Notes under the pieces: generated by a model
The model's database searches: none
What the model saw: the letters and a program-made list of their open reading frames with translations, nothing else
What the model was told of the DNA's origin: nothing
Position numbers and translations under genes: made by a program
Shown here: in pieces, positions 16,495-23,950 of the stretch
Numbering within the stretch: the first letter of the stretch is position 1
Layout: every line of letters starts with the position of its first letter
Source: a virus
Virus record (IMG/VR): IMGVR_UViG_3300045970_000056
Location: 1-42,496 of that record
Strand: one strand, 5' to 3'
Length of the DNA stretch: 42,496 nt

Positions 16495-16838
16495 TTGCAG
16501 TCCTCGCAATCTTGGTAACTATAACGCCCATTTCTCAAGGCAGGTTGGCAGAATAGTATATGCATCAGGGTTTTGCCTGAATACACGAATACTCGTTTTG
16601 GTTGTCTAACACCCCATACATCTTTTTCATTGGGCTGTTTATGTGATTTTGATCGTTTCTCCGTGGTGTTTAATTCCTCAATAAAATATTCACCTGCATT
16701 CCTATCATAGTAGATGTGATTGCCTATACGGATAGGTGATAACTGTGTATTCTTAATACAGAGCTTCCTAACCGTTTCTATGGGCAGTCTTGTTCTTTCA
16801 CGTATTTCTTGTCTAGTTATATATTTTTCAGTATCCAT
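16491..16838 (-). CDS. HTH DNA-binding protein (excisionase/MerR-like N-terminus)
   Basis: From the ATG at 16838 the protein has 115 residues. The first 55 match small winged HTH proteins: YITRQEIRERTRLPIETVRK, then a PIRIGNHIYYDRN wing. The C-terminus is basic and ends with a CEDCK motif. An upstream in-frame ATG at 16865 lies inside a terminator hairpin, so I prefer 16838. A conserved promoter and the hairpin precede it, giving a leader of about 95 bases. It could be a middle or late transcription regulator, possibly the factor that reads the conserved promoter motif; that is speculative. Confidence 0.6.
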   Translation of the reverse strand: MDTEKYITRQEIRERTRLPIETVRKLCIKNTQLSPIRIGNHIYYDRNAGEYFIEELNTTEKRSKSHKQPNEKDVWGVRQPKRVFVYSGKTLMHILFCQPALRNGRYSYQDCEDCK

Positions 16839-16848
16839 AATAAACTCT

Positions 16849-16877
16849 AAAAATAAGGCGGTCATGACTCCGCCTTA
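16849..16877 (-). terminator. Rho-independent terminator or attenuator
   Basis: On the minus strand the stem TAAGGCGG... pairs with CCGCCTTA (16854-16861 with 16870-16877) around an 8-base loop and is followed by TTTTT at 16853-16849. It lies downstream of the modification operon but also inside the leader of the HTH gene. It can therefore end the operon, attenuate the HTH gene, or both. Confidence 0.75.
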
Positions 16878-16902
16878 ATAAGTGTGCCGACAACTGAGAG
16901 AC

Positions 16903-16919
16903 ACCTAGCCGGCTTAGGT
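16903..16919. promoter_or_regulatory. Palindrome in the HTH gene leader
   Basis: ACCTAGCCGGCTTAGGT is an imperfect palindrome with arms ACCTA/TAGGT around AGCCGGCT. It stands between the conserved promoter at 16939-16969 and the terminator at 16849-16877. It may be an operator or the upstream hairpin of an attenuator. Confidence 0.45.
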
Positions 16920-16938
16920 AATTTATTATTTAAAATAT

Positions 16939-16969
16939 ATTATATCATATAATGATTAATAAAGATACT
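16939..16969 (-). promoter_or_regulatory. Conserved phage promoter (copy 1)
   Basis: On the minus strand this reads AGTATCTTT-N13-TGATATAAT, an extended -10 element with a conserved upstream block. It lies just after the dCTPase-like gene and should drive the HTH, membrane protein and ligase genes. The predicted RNA start is near 16932. Confidence 0.65.
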
Positions 16970-16973
16970 TATT

Positions 16974-17369
16974 TTAATACCCATTATTTTGTCTACTTAT
17001 ATTCTTCCCAAATTTTATAGTATATTCACTATCTATATTATCTGGTGTTATGCCTGCTGCTAGGCATATATTAAGGCAAAAGCATAACATATCTATAGCT
17101 TCTTCTCTTATATTGCAGTTTGATACATACCTTTTATCCGCTAAATCAGTATATTTTGTAGACCATGGCTTTAATATGGATCTATTATCATTACTAATTG
17201 CAAGTATTATTTCTGTTATTTCTTCATTAAGGTAAGATTGTTGGTTTCTTATATATTCAACTACTTCGCCACATGATAAATCTACTGAACTTGATGGATT
17301 GTGGTGGCTACCATAGTTATCTGCAATTTTTCTTAGTAAAAGTTTTTGATTACTTAATATTTTATTCAT
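16974..17369 (-). CDS. All-alpha dCTPase/dUTPase-like pyrophosphatase
   Basis: The protein has 131 residues from the ATG at 17369, which overlaps the upstream stop (ATGA). It shows the metal-binding pattern of the dimeric dUTPase/MazG superfamily: EExxE at 49-53 (LNEEITEI), EExxD at 89-93 (REEAID), and the family's C-terminal signature KFGKNISRQNNGY at 119-131. These enzymes hydrolyse dNTP to dNMP and pyrophosphate. In an operon with a hydroxymethylase and a kinase, the likely job is to destroy dCTP (perhaps also dUTP) and supply dCMP, as T4 gp56 does. Substrate choice cannot be read with certainty. It is the last gene of the operon. Confidence 0.8.
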   Translation of the reverse strand: MNKILSNQKLLLRKIADNYGSHHNPSSSVDLSCGEVVEYIRNQQSYLNEEITEIILAISNDNRSILKPWSTKYTDLADKRYVSNCNIREEAIDMLCFCLNICLAAGITPDNIDSEYTIKFGKNISRQNNGY

Positions 17370-18109
17370 AATGGTGCTTCTAATAGCCATTTACCAAAAT
17401 CTGATTCAAATTTACAAGTTAATAGATCATTTACACTTGTTATAGGTGGATAATATACATATTCTTTTATATCAGCAAATATAATATGTTCTGCCATACC
17501 GAATTGGTAATCATATATATGTAATGAATCGGCAGAAAATACAAATATGCCTGTTTTAAGCCCAAGTATTCTAGCTATCATTTCCCATAACCACCAGTAT
17601 GTTGGCAAGTCTGCGCCTAGACCGAATATTGCATCGGAACTACGAAACTTAACATGTATATTTAATTTACCATCAACTATTCTAAATTGTGGACCAACAG
17701 AACATACAACATCTTTATTGCCTGTAAATAAATGTTCTTTACATAACATTGGTATTATCGCCTGTCTACTATATGGGTCATTAATTAATGTATTAACAAC
17801 CCAATCTATGCCATTTGGGAACCAATATTGTCCATAGTTAGAAAATATTTTACCATCATCTTGTACTATTTTATTCCATGTTTTTGCATACTTACATATT
17901 CTTGTATCATATGGGTTAGCATTTAAGTACCACTGAAATTCTCTTTTAACATAGTCAAGATTAAAGTTTCTACCTTCATAATTAGACCATGGATCAGTAA
18001 TAATACCTTGGAAGTACTCTATCTCTCTTATCAGTTTACCACGAGGGCTGGTTTCTTTGCCGGTGGTAAACACTTCTGTTATTATATCTAGCACATCATA
18101 TTGTTTCAT
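17366..18109 (-). CDS. Thymidylate-synthase-fold dCMP hydroxymethylase (predicted)
   Basis: The 247-residue protein carries the thymidylate synthase core: NYGQYWF at 91-97, DPYSRQAIIP at 111-120, catalytic Cys136 in VCSVGPQF, RSSD at 156-159, and the HIYDYQ dUMP/dCMP-loop at 197-202. Spacing is exact: Cys to Arg is 20 residues and Cys to the pyrimidine-selecting residue is 31, as in E. coli thymidylate synthase (Cys146, Asn177). Here that residue is Asp167. T4 dCMP hydroxymethylase also has Asp (Asp179, Cys148). I infer dCMP plus methylene-tetrahydrofolate gives 5-hydroxymethyl-dCMP. A good ribosome binding site (AAAGGA) precedes the ATG, and it overlaps both neighbours. Confidence 0.82.
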   Translation of the reverse strand: MKQYDVLDIITEVFTTGKETSPRGKLIREIEYFQGIITDPWSNYEGRNFNLDYVKREFQWYLNANPYDTRICKYAKTWNKIVQDDGKIFSNYGQYWFPNGIDWVVNTLINDPYSRQAIIPMLCKEHLFTGNKDVVCSVGPQFRIVDGKLNIHVKFRSSDAIFGLGADLPTYWWLWEMIARILGLKTGIFVFSADSLHIYDYQFGMAEHIIFADIKEYVYYPPITSVNDLLTCKFESDFGKWLLEAPL

Positions 18110-18582
18110 AGTCTTTCCTTTATTAAATCTATAATGTAATATAAATAATCTGTTTCATAATCATAATATATAACATCATGAAATGCCATTACTTCATCGT
18201 ATCTATCCCTTAATAGTATATTATCTTTTATTAATTGTACTTTATGAATTTCAGAATACTTATCTTTTAAAACTATATTACCAACATGGTTGCAATATAT
18301 TAAAATATACCTATCTGATAATTCTTTAGCAAGGTTATCTAAGAATCTATTTTCAATAATACGTCCATTACCATATACTTGTTCTGAAAACAGTGTGGTA
18401 CGATCTAATATTACACCACTATCTATCATAGCAATTTGTGTATTTAAGCATGATAATAATTCTAATGCATTATTTGGGCCTAGTCCTGAGTGGTAATAGG
18501 TTTTATCAAAATGTTTAGTTAATTCTTTAGCTAATGTAGTTTTACCACTACCATTCATTCCGCATACTATTATTGCTTTCAT
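18106..18582 (-). CDS. P-loop deoxynucleoside monophosphate kinase (predicted)
   Basis: The 158-residue kinase has Walker A GMNGSGKTT at 8-16, a DR motif at 60-61 (ILDRTTLFSEQVYG) typical of nucleoside monophosphate kinases, and an Arg-containing lid near RDRYDE. It follows the carbamoyltransferase directly (its ATG touches the TAA) and overlaps the hydroxymethylase. By analogy with T4 gp1 it should phosphorylate 5-hydroxymethyl-dCMP to the diphosphate, leaving the last step to a host kinase. An alternative is the kinase type that phosphorylates hydroxymethyl bases already in DNA, as in thymidine hypermodification; the small size and thymidylate-kinase look make the first more likely. Confidence 0.75.
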   Translation of the reverse strand: MKAIIVCGMNGSGKTTLAKELTKHFDKTYYHSGLGPNNALELLSCLNTQIAMIDSGVILDRTTLFSEQVYGNGRIIENRFLDNLAKELSDRYILIYCNHVGNIVLKDKYSEIHKVQLIKDNILLRDRYDEVMAFHDVIYYDYETDYLYYIIDLIKERL

Positions 18583-20151
18583 TTATACCTCTACTAATGT
18601 TATTGTACGTTTTTCATAATCCCGTATTTGTTGAAATGAATGATTCATTATTACATCTTGTATATCATATACAATTGGTTGGCCATGCACATTAAAAGAA
18701 GTATTTATAAGTATTGGAAACTTTTTAAGTATACCATGCATATAATGACCTTCGTCAATAACTTGTGGCCTACCAGAAAAAACACCACGAAGATTATAGG
18801 CAGCACCTATCATTCTATCATTAACATAATTATATTCTAAAGCTATTATCATATGTTCGACAGACCTAATTATATTGCATGGTTGATCGAATACTTTATT
18901 ATAAGTAAAACGGTTCATAACTGGGCATAGTGGCATTACTTCATGCCGCTCATTTAGATGCCCAATATATTTTGCATTACGTTCTGTTGGTAAGGCAATT
19001 GTGCTTGTATTACAATAAGCTCTCTCACCAAATTCCATTCTATCTATTACTACATTCACGATTCTATCAAAGCATAGGTGTTCATACAAATCTTTAGCAA
19101 GATGTTCTGTAAATATTAAATTACCAGCAGAAGCATATTTAGTTTTATCAATTTTTGGTCGTATGCCAAAACAAAGATCATCTTGTATTACAAAGTCATT
19201 ATTATATATTTTGTATAGTCCAAGGCCAGCACCACAATCACCAGATAATGGCATTATGCATATGGAATCCACATAATGCGCCAGGTAACCGTTTAATTGT
19301 ACATTCATAAAGCAACCGCCAGCTAATAATAGATTCTTTATATTGTATTTTTGTATTATATGCCTAAATATCTGTTGTACAACTTCTTGTAATACAGTTG
19401 CTATTATTGGTGCATCATTTTTTGTAAAATACATGGATAAAAATTCATGCACATATTTATGCATTTTAACCAATTCTGTTAAACTATAGTCATCTGCATT
19501 ACGTTTATACATATTATACATAATAATACCGTATAAAACATCTATAATATAATTAGCATTATTTAAGTCTTGATGTGTAGTAGATGCTGCTAAAGCATTT
19601 AGTTTCCATTCGTCTTGGTTCATTTTAAAACCACAGAAGTCTGTAGCATATTGGTACCATAGACCTAATGAAGCAAGATAATTTTTATATGTATGTATAG
19701 GAATAGCACAATCTTCATCAACTTCATATATACTTGTGACTTCGCCAAGATTGCCAAAACCATCTGCAACTATTATATGTGTGTTTGGTTGTATTTTATC
19801 TTTTGCATAAGCCATAGCTGAATACGCATGGGCATCATGATGTGTGTATATATAATTTGATGATATGAGTTTCTTACCTTTAACAAAATCTGGATGAAAA
19901 TGTTTTTTGTTCATTTTAAACACATCACCAGTTGGTTCCCAATGTGATATGTATATAGTAACATCATCTGGTATTACATGGAACTTCTCAATTTCTTGTA
20001 TTGCTTGTATAGGAAATTGAGAATCTGACTTGATTTTTGTTATTCTCTCATTTTGGTAGCCATTTACTACCTTATTATCTTGTATTGCTATTGCACTAGA
20101 ACCATGCCCTAGCGTTAATACTAATGAATCTATTGTAAGTTTATCTATCAC
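18583..20151 (-). CDS. NodU/TobZ-family O-carbamoyltransferase
   Basis: The 522-residue enzyme starts with GTG at 20151 (AAGG upstream). Family motifs occur in order: GHGSSA at 15-20, NERITKIKSDSQFP at 34-47, the metal site HHDAHAYSA at 104-112, DGFGNLGE at 130-137, AGGCFMN at 277-283, DCGAGLG at 305-311, EFGERA at 373-378, and NTSFN in the C-terminal domain at 483-487. Known members use carbamoyl phosphate and ATP to place a carbamoyl group on a hydroxyl of a sugar or antibiotic. Next to a hydroxymethylase, the likely acceptor is the hydroxymethyl group of the modified base in DNA or nucleotide. It is the first gene of the operon, about 20 bases from a conserved promoter. Confidence 0.92.
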   Translation of the reverse strand: MIDKLTIDSLVLTLGHGSSAIAIQDNKVVNGYQNERITKIKSDSQFPIQAIQEIEKFHVIPDDVTIYISHWEPTGDVFKMNKKHFHPDFVKGKKLISSNYIYTHHDAHAYSAMAYAKDKIQPNTHIIVADGFGNLGEVTSIYEVDEDCAIPIHTYKNYLASLGLWYQYATDFCGFKMNQDEWKLNALAASTTHQDLNNANYIIDVLYGIIMYNMYKRNADDYSLTELVKMHKYVHEFLSMYFTKNDAPIIATVLQEVVQQIFRHIIQKYNIKNLLLAGGCFMNVQLNGYLAHYVDSICIMPLSGDCGAGLGLYKIYNNDFVIQDDLCFGIRPKIDKTKYASAGNLIFTEHLAKDLYEHLCFDRIVNVVIDRMEFGERAYCNTSTIALPTERNAKYIGHLNERHEVMPLCPVMNRFTYNKVFDQPCNIIRSVEHMIIALEYNYVNDRMIGAAYNLRGVFSGRPQVIDEGHYMHGILKKFPILINTSFNVHGQPIVYDIQDVIMNHSFQQIRDYEKRTITLVEV

Positions 20152-20176
20152 CTTATTACCTTTTAATTAAATGATT

Positions 20177-20207
20177 ATTATATCAAAATTTTACTATCAA
20201 AGATACT
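20177..20207 (-). promoter_or_regulatory. Conserved phage promoter (copy 2), drives the modification operon
   Basis: The minus strand reads AGTATCTTT-N13-TGATATAAT, beginning right after the helicase stop codon. A 22-base stretch here (20193-20214) is identical to 26057-26078. The -10 ends 26 bases before the carbamoyltransferase GTG, giving a leader of about 20 bases. Confidence 0.7.
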
Positions 20208-20208
20208 A

Positions 20209-21558
20209 TTATTTTTTAAAATAATCTAGTAAAAAAGTCTGGAATGACTCTTTACCTTCTAGTATTTTTAGTACATGCTCATCTACAGTATCTTTAGCTA
20301 TGATATGATGTATAGTTACAGATTTTTTAATACCTTGTCTATAGACTCTATCATTGGTTTGTATATAGAGTTCTAAATCAAACGTTAAACTGAACCATAC
20401 CACATCTTCACAACCACCATATTGTAGGTTTAATCCATGGCTAGCAGATTTTGGTTGTATAAACATCACTGGTATTTCACCGCGATTCCATTTATCAGAG
20501 ACTTGTTGTAAATTTGTATTTTTATCTATCAGTTTTGGTGCTTGTGGAAAGGCTTTTTGTAACTCTGCTAGATCATGTAAAAACTCATAAACTACCAATA
20601 ATGGCCTGCCATTAAGGTCTTCAACCAGAGTTTTAATGGCCTCGACCTTTTCGTCATGCAGATGCAATACTTGCCTATCTTCTAAGTACACATTACCATT
20701 AGCTATCTGTTTCAATTTAGATGCTTTAGCCGCTGCATTAACAGAAAATATAGGTGACTTTTCATCTAGTTCAGATTCTAAGTCATCTTTTACTGCTTTG
20801 TATCTAGCTTTAACACTTAATGGTAATTCTATATAGATGTTATTATATAGTATTGGTGGTAAATTGAGTTCATCTTTACTTTTATGCATTACAATATCAT
20901 TTATTGCTGCATAAATCTCTGTTTCAGCATCAGGGAATAATTTAAAGTCATATGGATTATAAGAGTTTGGTTGGTAAAAATATTTTGTTCTAAAATGTGT
21001 AATATATTTTGATAACCTTTTACCCATATCTAATAGGTAAATCTGTGGCCAAAGTTGTATCATACCATTTGGTGCTGGTGTACCAGTTAATATTAATCTA
21101 CGTTTGAATTTTGGTAACACTGCTTTAATAGCTTTAAATCGCAATGATGTGTGATTCTTGAATAAGGTAGATTCATCAAATACACACATAACTGTCTTTT
21201 TGTCAAAAAAATGTATATGTTTAGTTAATAGCCAGTTTAATCCTTCAGGATTTATAACATAAATATCATAATGTTTTTTGATAGTAATATCTTTATCTTT
21301 ACCATGCAAAACACCAATGGTTAGGTGTTTAGTATGATCCCACTTTTTAACTTCATCTGGCCATACTAATGTAGCTACTTGTTTTGGTGCTATAACGAAT
21401 AATGTATCTACATCATTGTATTCTTTAAGTATTGCAAATGTAGATAATGTAATTACTGTTTTACCAAGACCTGGTGGCAAGAAAAGACCGGCATAATGCC
21501 GGCCTAATATCCATTTAATACCATCATCTTGGTAGTGATGTGGATAGAATTTAGCCAT
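20209..21558 (-). CDS. SF2 (SNF2-like) DNA helicase
   Basis: The 449-residue ATPase has Walker A PPGLGKT at 28-34, a DEAD-box variant DEST near 127-130, and the LTGTP motif (RRLILTGTPAPNG). The second RecA-like lobe has SASHGLNLQYG and QTNDRVYRQGI, the motif V and VI region with the arginine fingers. This is the compact SNF2-like helicase type common in phage replication or recombination modules. It likely remodels forks or branched DNA. It overlaps the upstream gene by 8 bases. Confidence 0.88.
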   Translation of the reverse strand: MAKFYPHHYQDDGIKWILGRHYAGLFLPPGLGKTVITLSTFAILKEYNDVDTLFVIAPKQVATLVWPDEVKKWDHTKHLTIGVLHGKDKDITIKKHYDIYVINPEGLNWLLTKHIHFFDKKTVMCVFDESTLFKNHTSLRFKAIKAVLPKFKRRLILTGTPAPNGMIQLWPQIYLLDMGKRLSKYITHFRTKYFYQPNSYNPYDFKLFPDAETEIYAAINDIVMHKSKDELNLPPILYNNIYIELPLSVKARYKAVKDDLESELDEKSPIFSVNAAAKASKLKQIANGNVYLEDRQVLHLHDEKVEAIKTLVEDLNGRPLLVVYEFLHDLAELQKAFPQAPKLIDKNTNLQQVSDKWNRGEIPVMFIQPKSASHGLNLQYGGCEDVVWFSLTFDLELYIQTNDRVYRQGIKKSVTIHHIIAKDTVDEHVLKILEGKESFQTFLLDYFKK

Positions 21559-21835
21559 GATATTTTTCCGACATTCTATCGACTTCTCTAAAAAATTCTT
21601 TTAAGTATTTAAACTTATTTTTTGATTCAAATATGGATTCAAGTTCAGAATATGAAGTTAATCTATATTTTTGTGATACATAATTCGCATAGCAATTAAC
21701 TATTAATAAATTATTTCTTTCTTCAACTGTATCAGTATTCATTATTATGCGCTCTCTTATTTCATCTGGCATTTCAAACAATATAGATATAAGATTTGCT
21801 GCTTCTGTTGGTGTTTCAACATCTGATAATTTCAT
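21551..21835 (-). CDS. Hypothetical helical protein
   Basis: The 94-residue protein is predicted helical and charged, with no family I recognise. Its ATG overlaps the upstream zinc-ribbon gene stop (ATGA) and its end overlaps the helicase start. That tight coupling suggests a helicase partner or a nucleotide-metabolism accessory. Confidence 0.6.
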   Translation of the reverse strand: MKLSDVETPTEAANLISILFEMPDEIRERIIMNTDTVEERNNLLIVNCYANYVSQKYRLTSYSELESIFESKNKFKYLKEFFREVDRMSEKYHG

Positions 21836-22041
21836 AAAAGTCTCTTTTGATTAGTATTAAGTTTCCAGTCAACCCAATAACCACAATCTGTGCAATATTT
21901 GAGTTGAAGTGAGCGCATCTCACCAAGAGCTTTGCATCCACATTTAGGGCATTGCTTAGTTGTCATGCGCCATTTTCTACCGAATATCAGTAGTTTAACT
22001 TGTTGGTAAAAGGTTAATTTGTGATATTCGTTTAGGTTCAT
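21832..22041 (-). CDS. Zinc-ribbon protein
   Basis: From the ATG at 22041 (AAAGG 7 bases upstream) the protein has 69 residues; an upstream in-frame ATG at 22071 overlaps the previous gene and is less likely. Two CxxC knuckles (CPKCGC and CTDCG) about 15 residues apart form a zinc ribbon in a basic protein. Such small ribbons often bind nucleic acid or a polymerase subunit. No specific role can be read. Confidence 0.65.
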   Translation of the reverse strand: MNLNEYHKLTFYQQVKLLIFGRKWRMTTKQCPKCGCKALGEMRSLQLKYCTDCGYWVDWKLNTNQKRLL

Positions 22042-22042
22042 G

Positions 22043-22309
22043 CTAAAACCTTTCTCTGTGGTAAGAATCATTTTCGTGGTTTTCTAGTATGTAGGTTTCG
22101 ATTTTTCTGAACGTGTCGTCTGACAGTAAACAGCCTATTTCAATATCTGTTCCACTGACGGTTACTATGTCTATGTCAACTTCTGGATACTCCTCAGGGT
22201 AAGAATCTTCCCAGGGGCCTGACAGTTTAGCAGGACGACCTGAGTAATAGTAGAACTGTATATCTAGTTTAACGTCTTCAATCACTACTGATGTGTTGCT
22301 TAATTTCAT
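22043..22309 (-). CDS. Hypothetical acidic protein
   Basis: The ATG at 22309 has AAGG 8 bases upstream; an upstream in-frame GTG at 22318 sits on the ribosome binding site. The product has 88 residues and is acidic and beta-rich (VDIDIVTVSGTDIEIG). I do not recognise a family. It ends one base before the next ATG. Confidence 0.6.
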   Translation of the reverse strand: MKLSNTSVVIEDVKLDIQFYYYSGRPAKLSGPWEDSYPEEYPEVDIDIVTVSGTDIEIGCLLSDDTFRKIETYILENHENDSYHRERF

Positions 22310-22324
22310 TTTATTCACCTTTTG

Positions 22325-22807
22325 TTATTTAAAAATTTTATTTTTAAAATTTTCAAGTTCTGTAAGTCTTTTTATGATTTCCTTAATTTCTATTTCATGT
22401 TTTTTGTCGTTCTCTACAATTAGTCTTTGGCATTCTACCATTTGCATTTGAACTTCACTTAATATTACAGGTTCTGATGCGCATCTATCAATATTATTTG
22501 TTTCACCACTTCTTATCATGAATCTAATTAGATTATATGGGTCTATTCCTTTAGGTGCATGTCTAGGTTCAGTTACATCGTCATACATACATTTGTATAC
22601 TTTGCGCGCTGTTGTTAAAATGTGTGTAGCTGCTGTACCACAATTAAAGTCGTACATTATAACAACAGCTTCTTGTGGATTTTGTATACCCTCTATATCT
22701 TTTAATGCATCCATGCATTTAATTATAGAGCCTTTAGGAACTTTACTTTTTTTAGGTTCATTAACATTAATATTGCTATTCATATTTAGTGTGACATTTG
22801 GACTCAT
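22325..22807 (-). CDS. Hypothetical protein with C-terminal coiled coil
   Basis: The 160-residue protein has an Asn/Lys-rich N-terminus, a helical middle (KCMDALKDIEGIQNPQEAVV and later YNLIRFMIRSG) and a C-terminal helix suited to coiled-coil pairing. No family is recognised. It is the first gene after the promoter at 22842-22872, with AAAAGG upstream, and leads the run to the helicase. Confidence 0.6.
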   Translation of the reverse strand: MSPNVTLNMNSNINVNEPKKSKVPKGSIIKCMDALKDIEGIQNPQEAVVIMYDFNCGTAATHILTTARKVYKCMYDDVTEPRHAPKGIDPYNLIRFMIRSGETNNIDRCASEPVILSEVQMQMVECQRLIVENDKKHEIEIKEIIKRLTELENFKNKIFK

Positions 22808-22841
22808 ATCTCATTCACCTTTTTGATTGATTTAAAAATAT

Positions 22842-22872
22842 ATTATATCATCTATTCACCATAATAGATACA
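22842..22872 (-). promoter_or_regulatory. Conserved phage promoter (copy 3)
   Basis: The minus strand reads TGTATCTAT-N13-TGATATAAT, with the TATC core and the extended -10 at the standard spacing. It overlaps the end of the VRR-NUC gene and gives a leader of about 28 bases to the ATG at 22807. Confidence 0.6.
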
Positions 22873-23129
22873 ATAAATAAATCTATATTTTCTTTTGTGG
22901 ATATTACTAAATAGTTAGGCGTGAATCTTTTTATTATTTTGCCAACTACTATTTGCTGTATATCACGCTTCTCTCTTGGTCGTTTTAATTCTATAAACCA
23001 TACCTGCCTATTTATAAAGACAATACGATCTGGTACACCACGATTACCAGGTGATGACCACTTAAAAATATGACCACCACATTGGTTAATTTGTTTTATT
23101 AAATATTGTTCTATGTCTCTTTCTATCAT
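22848..23129 (-). CDS. VRR-NUC nuclease
   Basis: The 93-residue protein is a stand-alone VRR-NUC domain of the PD-(D/E)XK superfamily. It has SSPGNRGVPDRIV at 25-37 with the first acidic residue Asp34, IELKRP at 46-51 (Glu47 and Lys49), and the conserved Gln near 58-59. Phage members act as structure-specific or Holliday-junction-type nucleases. It sits between a Cas4-like nuclease and the helicase, consistent with recombination or replication-intermediate processing. A perfect inverted repeat covers its start codon. Confidence 0.88.
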   Translation of the reverse strand: MIERDIEQYLIKQINQCGGHIFKWSSPGNRGVPDRIVFINRQVWFIELKRPREKRDIQQIVVGKIIKRFTPNYLVISTKENIDLFIVSIMVNR

Positions 23130-23150
23130 ATATTAGAACCTTCTAATATA
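23129..23150. promoter_or_regulatory. Perfect inverted repeat abutting a start codon
   Basis: TATATTAGAA and TTCTAATATA flank a CC spacer. On the minus strand the AGAAGG ribosome binding site sits in the top of the potential hairpin just before the ATG at 23129. It could be an operator or a translational control element. Confidence 0.6.
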
Positions 23151-23238
23151 GTTTTAAGAATTATCAATTATTGATTCTATAATTAATTAGAATATATCGA
23201 AAATTCGAATCTCAGATGGCCTAGATTCAATTTTCTTT

Positions 23239-23266
23239 TCAATCTGATATAATCATATCAGATTGA
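23239..23266. repeat. 12-bp inverted repeat with 4-base loop
   Basis: Arms at 23239-23250 and 23255-23266 are perfectly complementary around AATC. It is in the 173-base gap between the Cas4-like and VRR-NUC genes. There is no T-run on the minus side, so an operator or RNA-processing hairpin is more likely than a terminator. Confidence 0.6.
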
Positions 23267-23302
23267 GATTTTATCTTCTTAAATCAATTATTTTATCTTT
23301 GT

Positions 23303-23950
23303 TTATAGTTCTTTGCCTATAGGACATAGGTGCTTTACATAACAATATCGGCAATAGTCATTTTGTTTAGGTTTGAATGTAGTATCATTAATCATAGCAT
23401 CTACACGTTCTTGCCAGTGCTTCTTATCTTCTTCTAATGTACTATTGTCAAATTCATAGGTATATACCTCACCAGACTTTAAATACCAAAATTCAACTAT
23501 AACCTCTGTATCATTGGTACGCATCATGTGGGTATTAGCATAAAGTCTAGCTTGATGTTTGTGGTCATCATAATGCCTACCAGTCTTGAAGTCTACTATG
23601 TAGTTATCAATTCTAGCATCTAACTTCATACGTAACCAGGCTTCAGGATGCATCCAACCATTTGGTATTAACTCCCATTTATTATTAAATGTAAGTTCTT
23701 CTTCTGGTAATGCATTAAGTTCTCTAAGTTTTTTAAATTCATTTGTAAATTTATCTAATACAGCTGGCAATTCTTGTATCTTGCCTAGTAGGTAGTTTTC
23801 TGCTGCTTCATGCGCTGCTGTGCCTTTTAACATGGCATAAGATGTTTCTTCTGGTATCTTAGCTATCTTTTGATACATGTACTTATGAGGGCATTGCTCA
23901 TAAGAATTTAGTGTTGAGTTAGACCATGATACTTTTCTTTTATAACTCAC
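23303..23950 (-). CDS. Cas4/RecB-like PD-(D/E)XK exonuclease
   Basis: The 215-residue nuclease has Cys20 (SYEQCPHKY) plus Cys200, Cys203 and Cys209 (YCRYCYVKHLCP), the four-Cys iron-sulfur site of Cas4-like enzymes. The catalytic core has His47 (TAAHEAAE), Asp111/Asp115, DFKTG with Asp120 and Lys122, and Gln133 (HQARLY). These enzymes degrade DNA from ends. No cas1 or CRISPR array is near, so a recombination or replication role is likely. The start overlaps the zinc-ribbon gene by four bases. Confidence 0.88.
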   Translation of the reverse strand: MSYKRKVSWSNSTLNSYEQCPHKYMYQKIAKIPEETSYAMLKGTAAHEAAENYLLGKIQELPAVLDKFTNEFKKLRELNALPEEELTFNNKWELIPNGWMHPEAWLRMKLDARIDNYIVDFKTGRHYDDHKHQARLYANTHMMRTNDTEVIVEFWYLKSGEVYTYEFDNSTLEEDKKHWQERVDAMINDTTFKPKQNDYCRYCYVKHLCPIGKEL

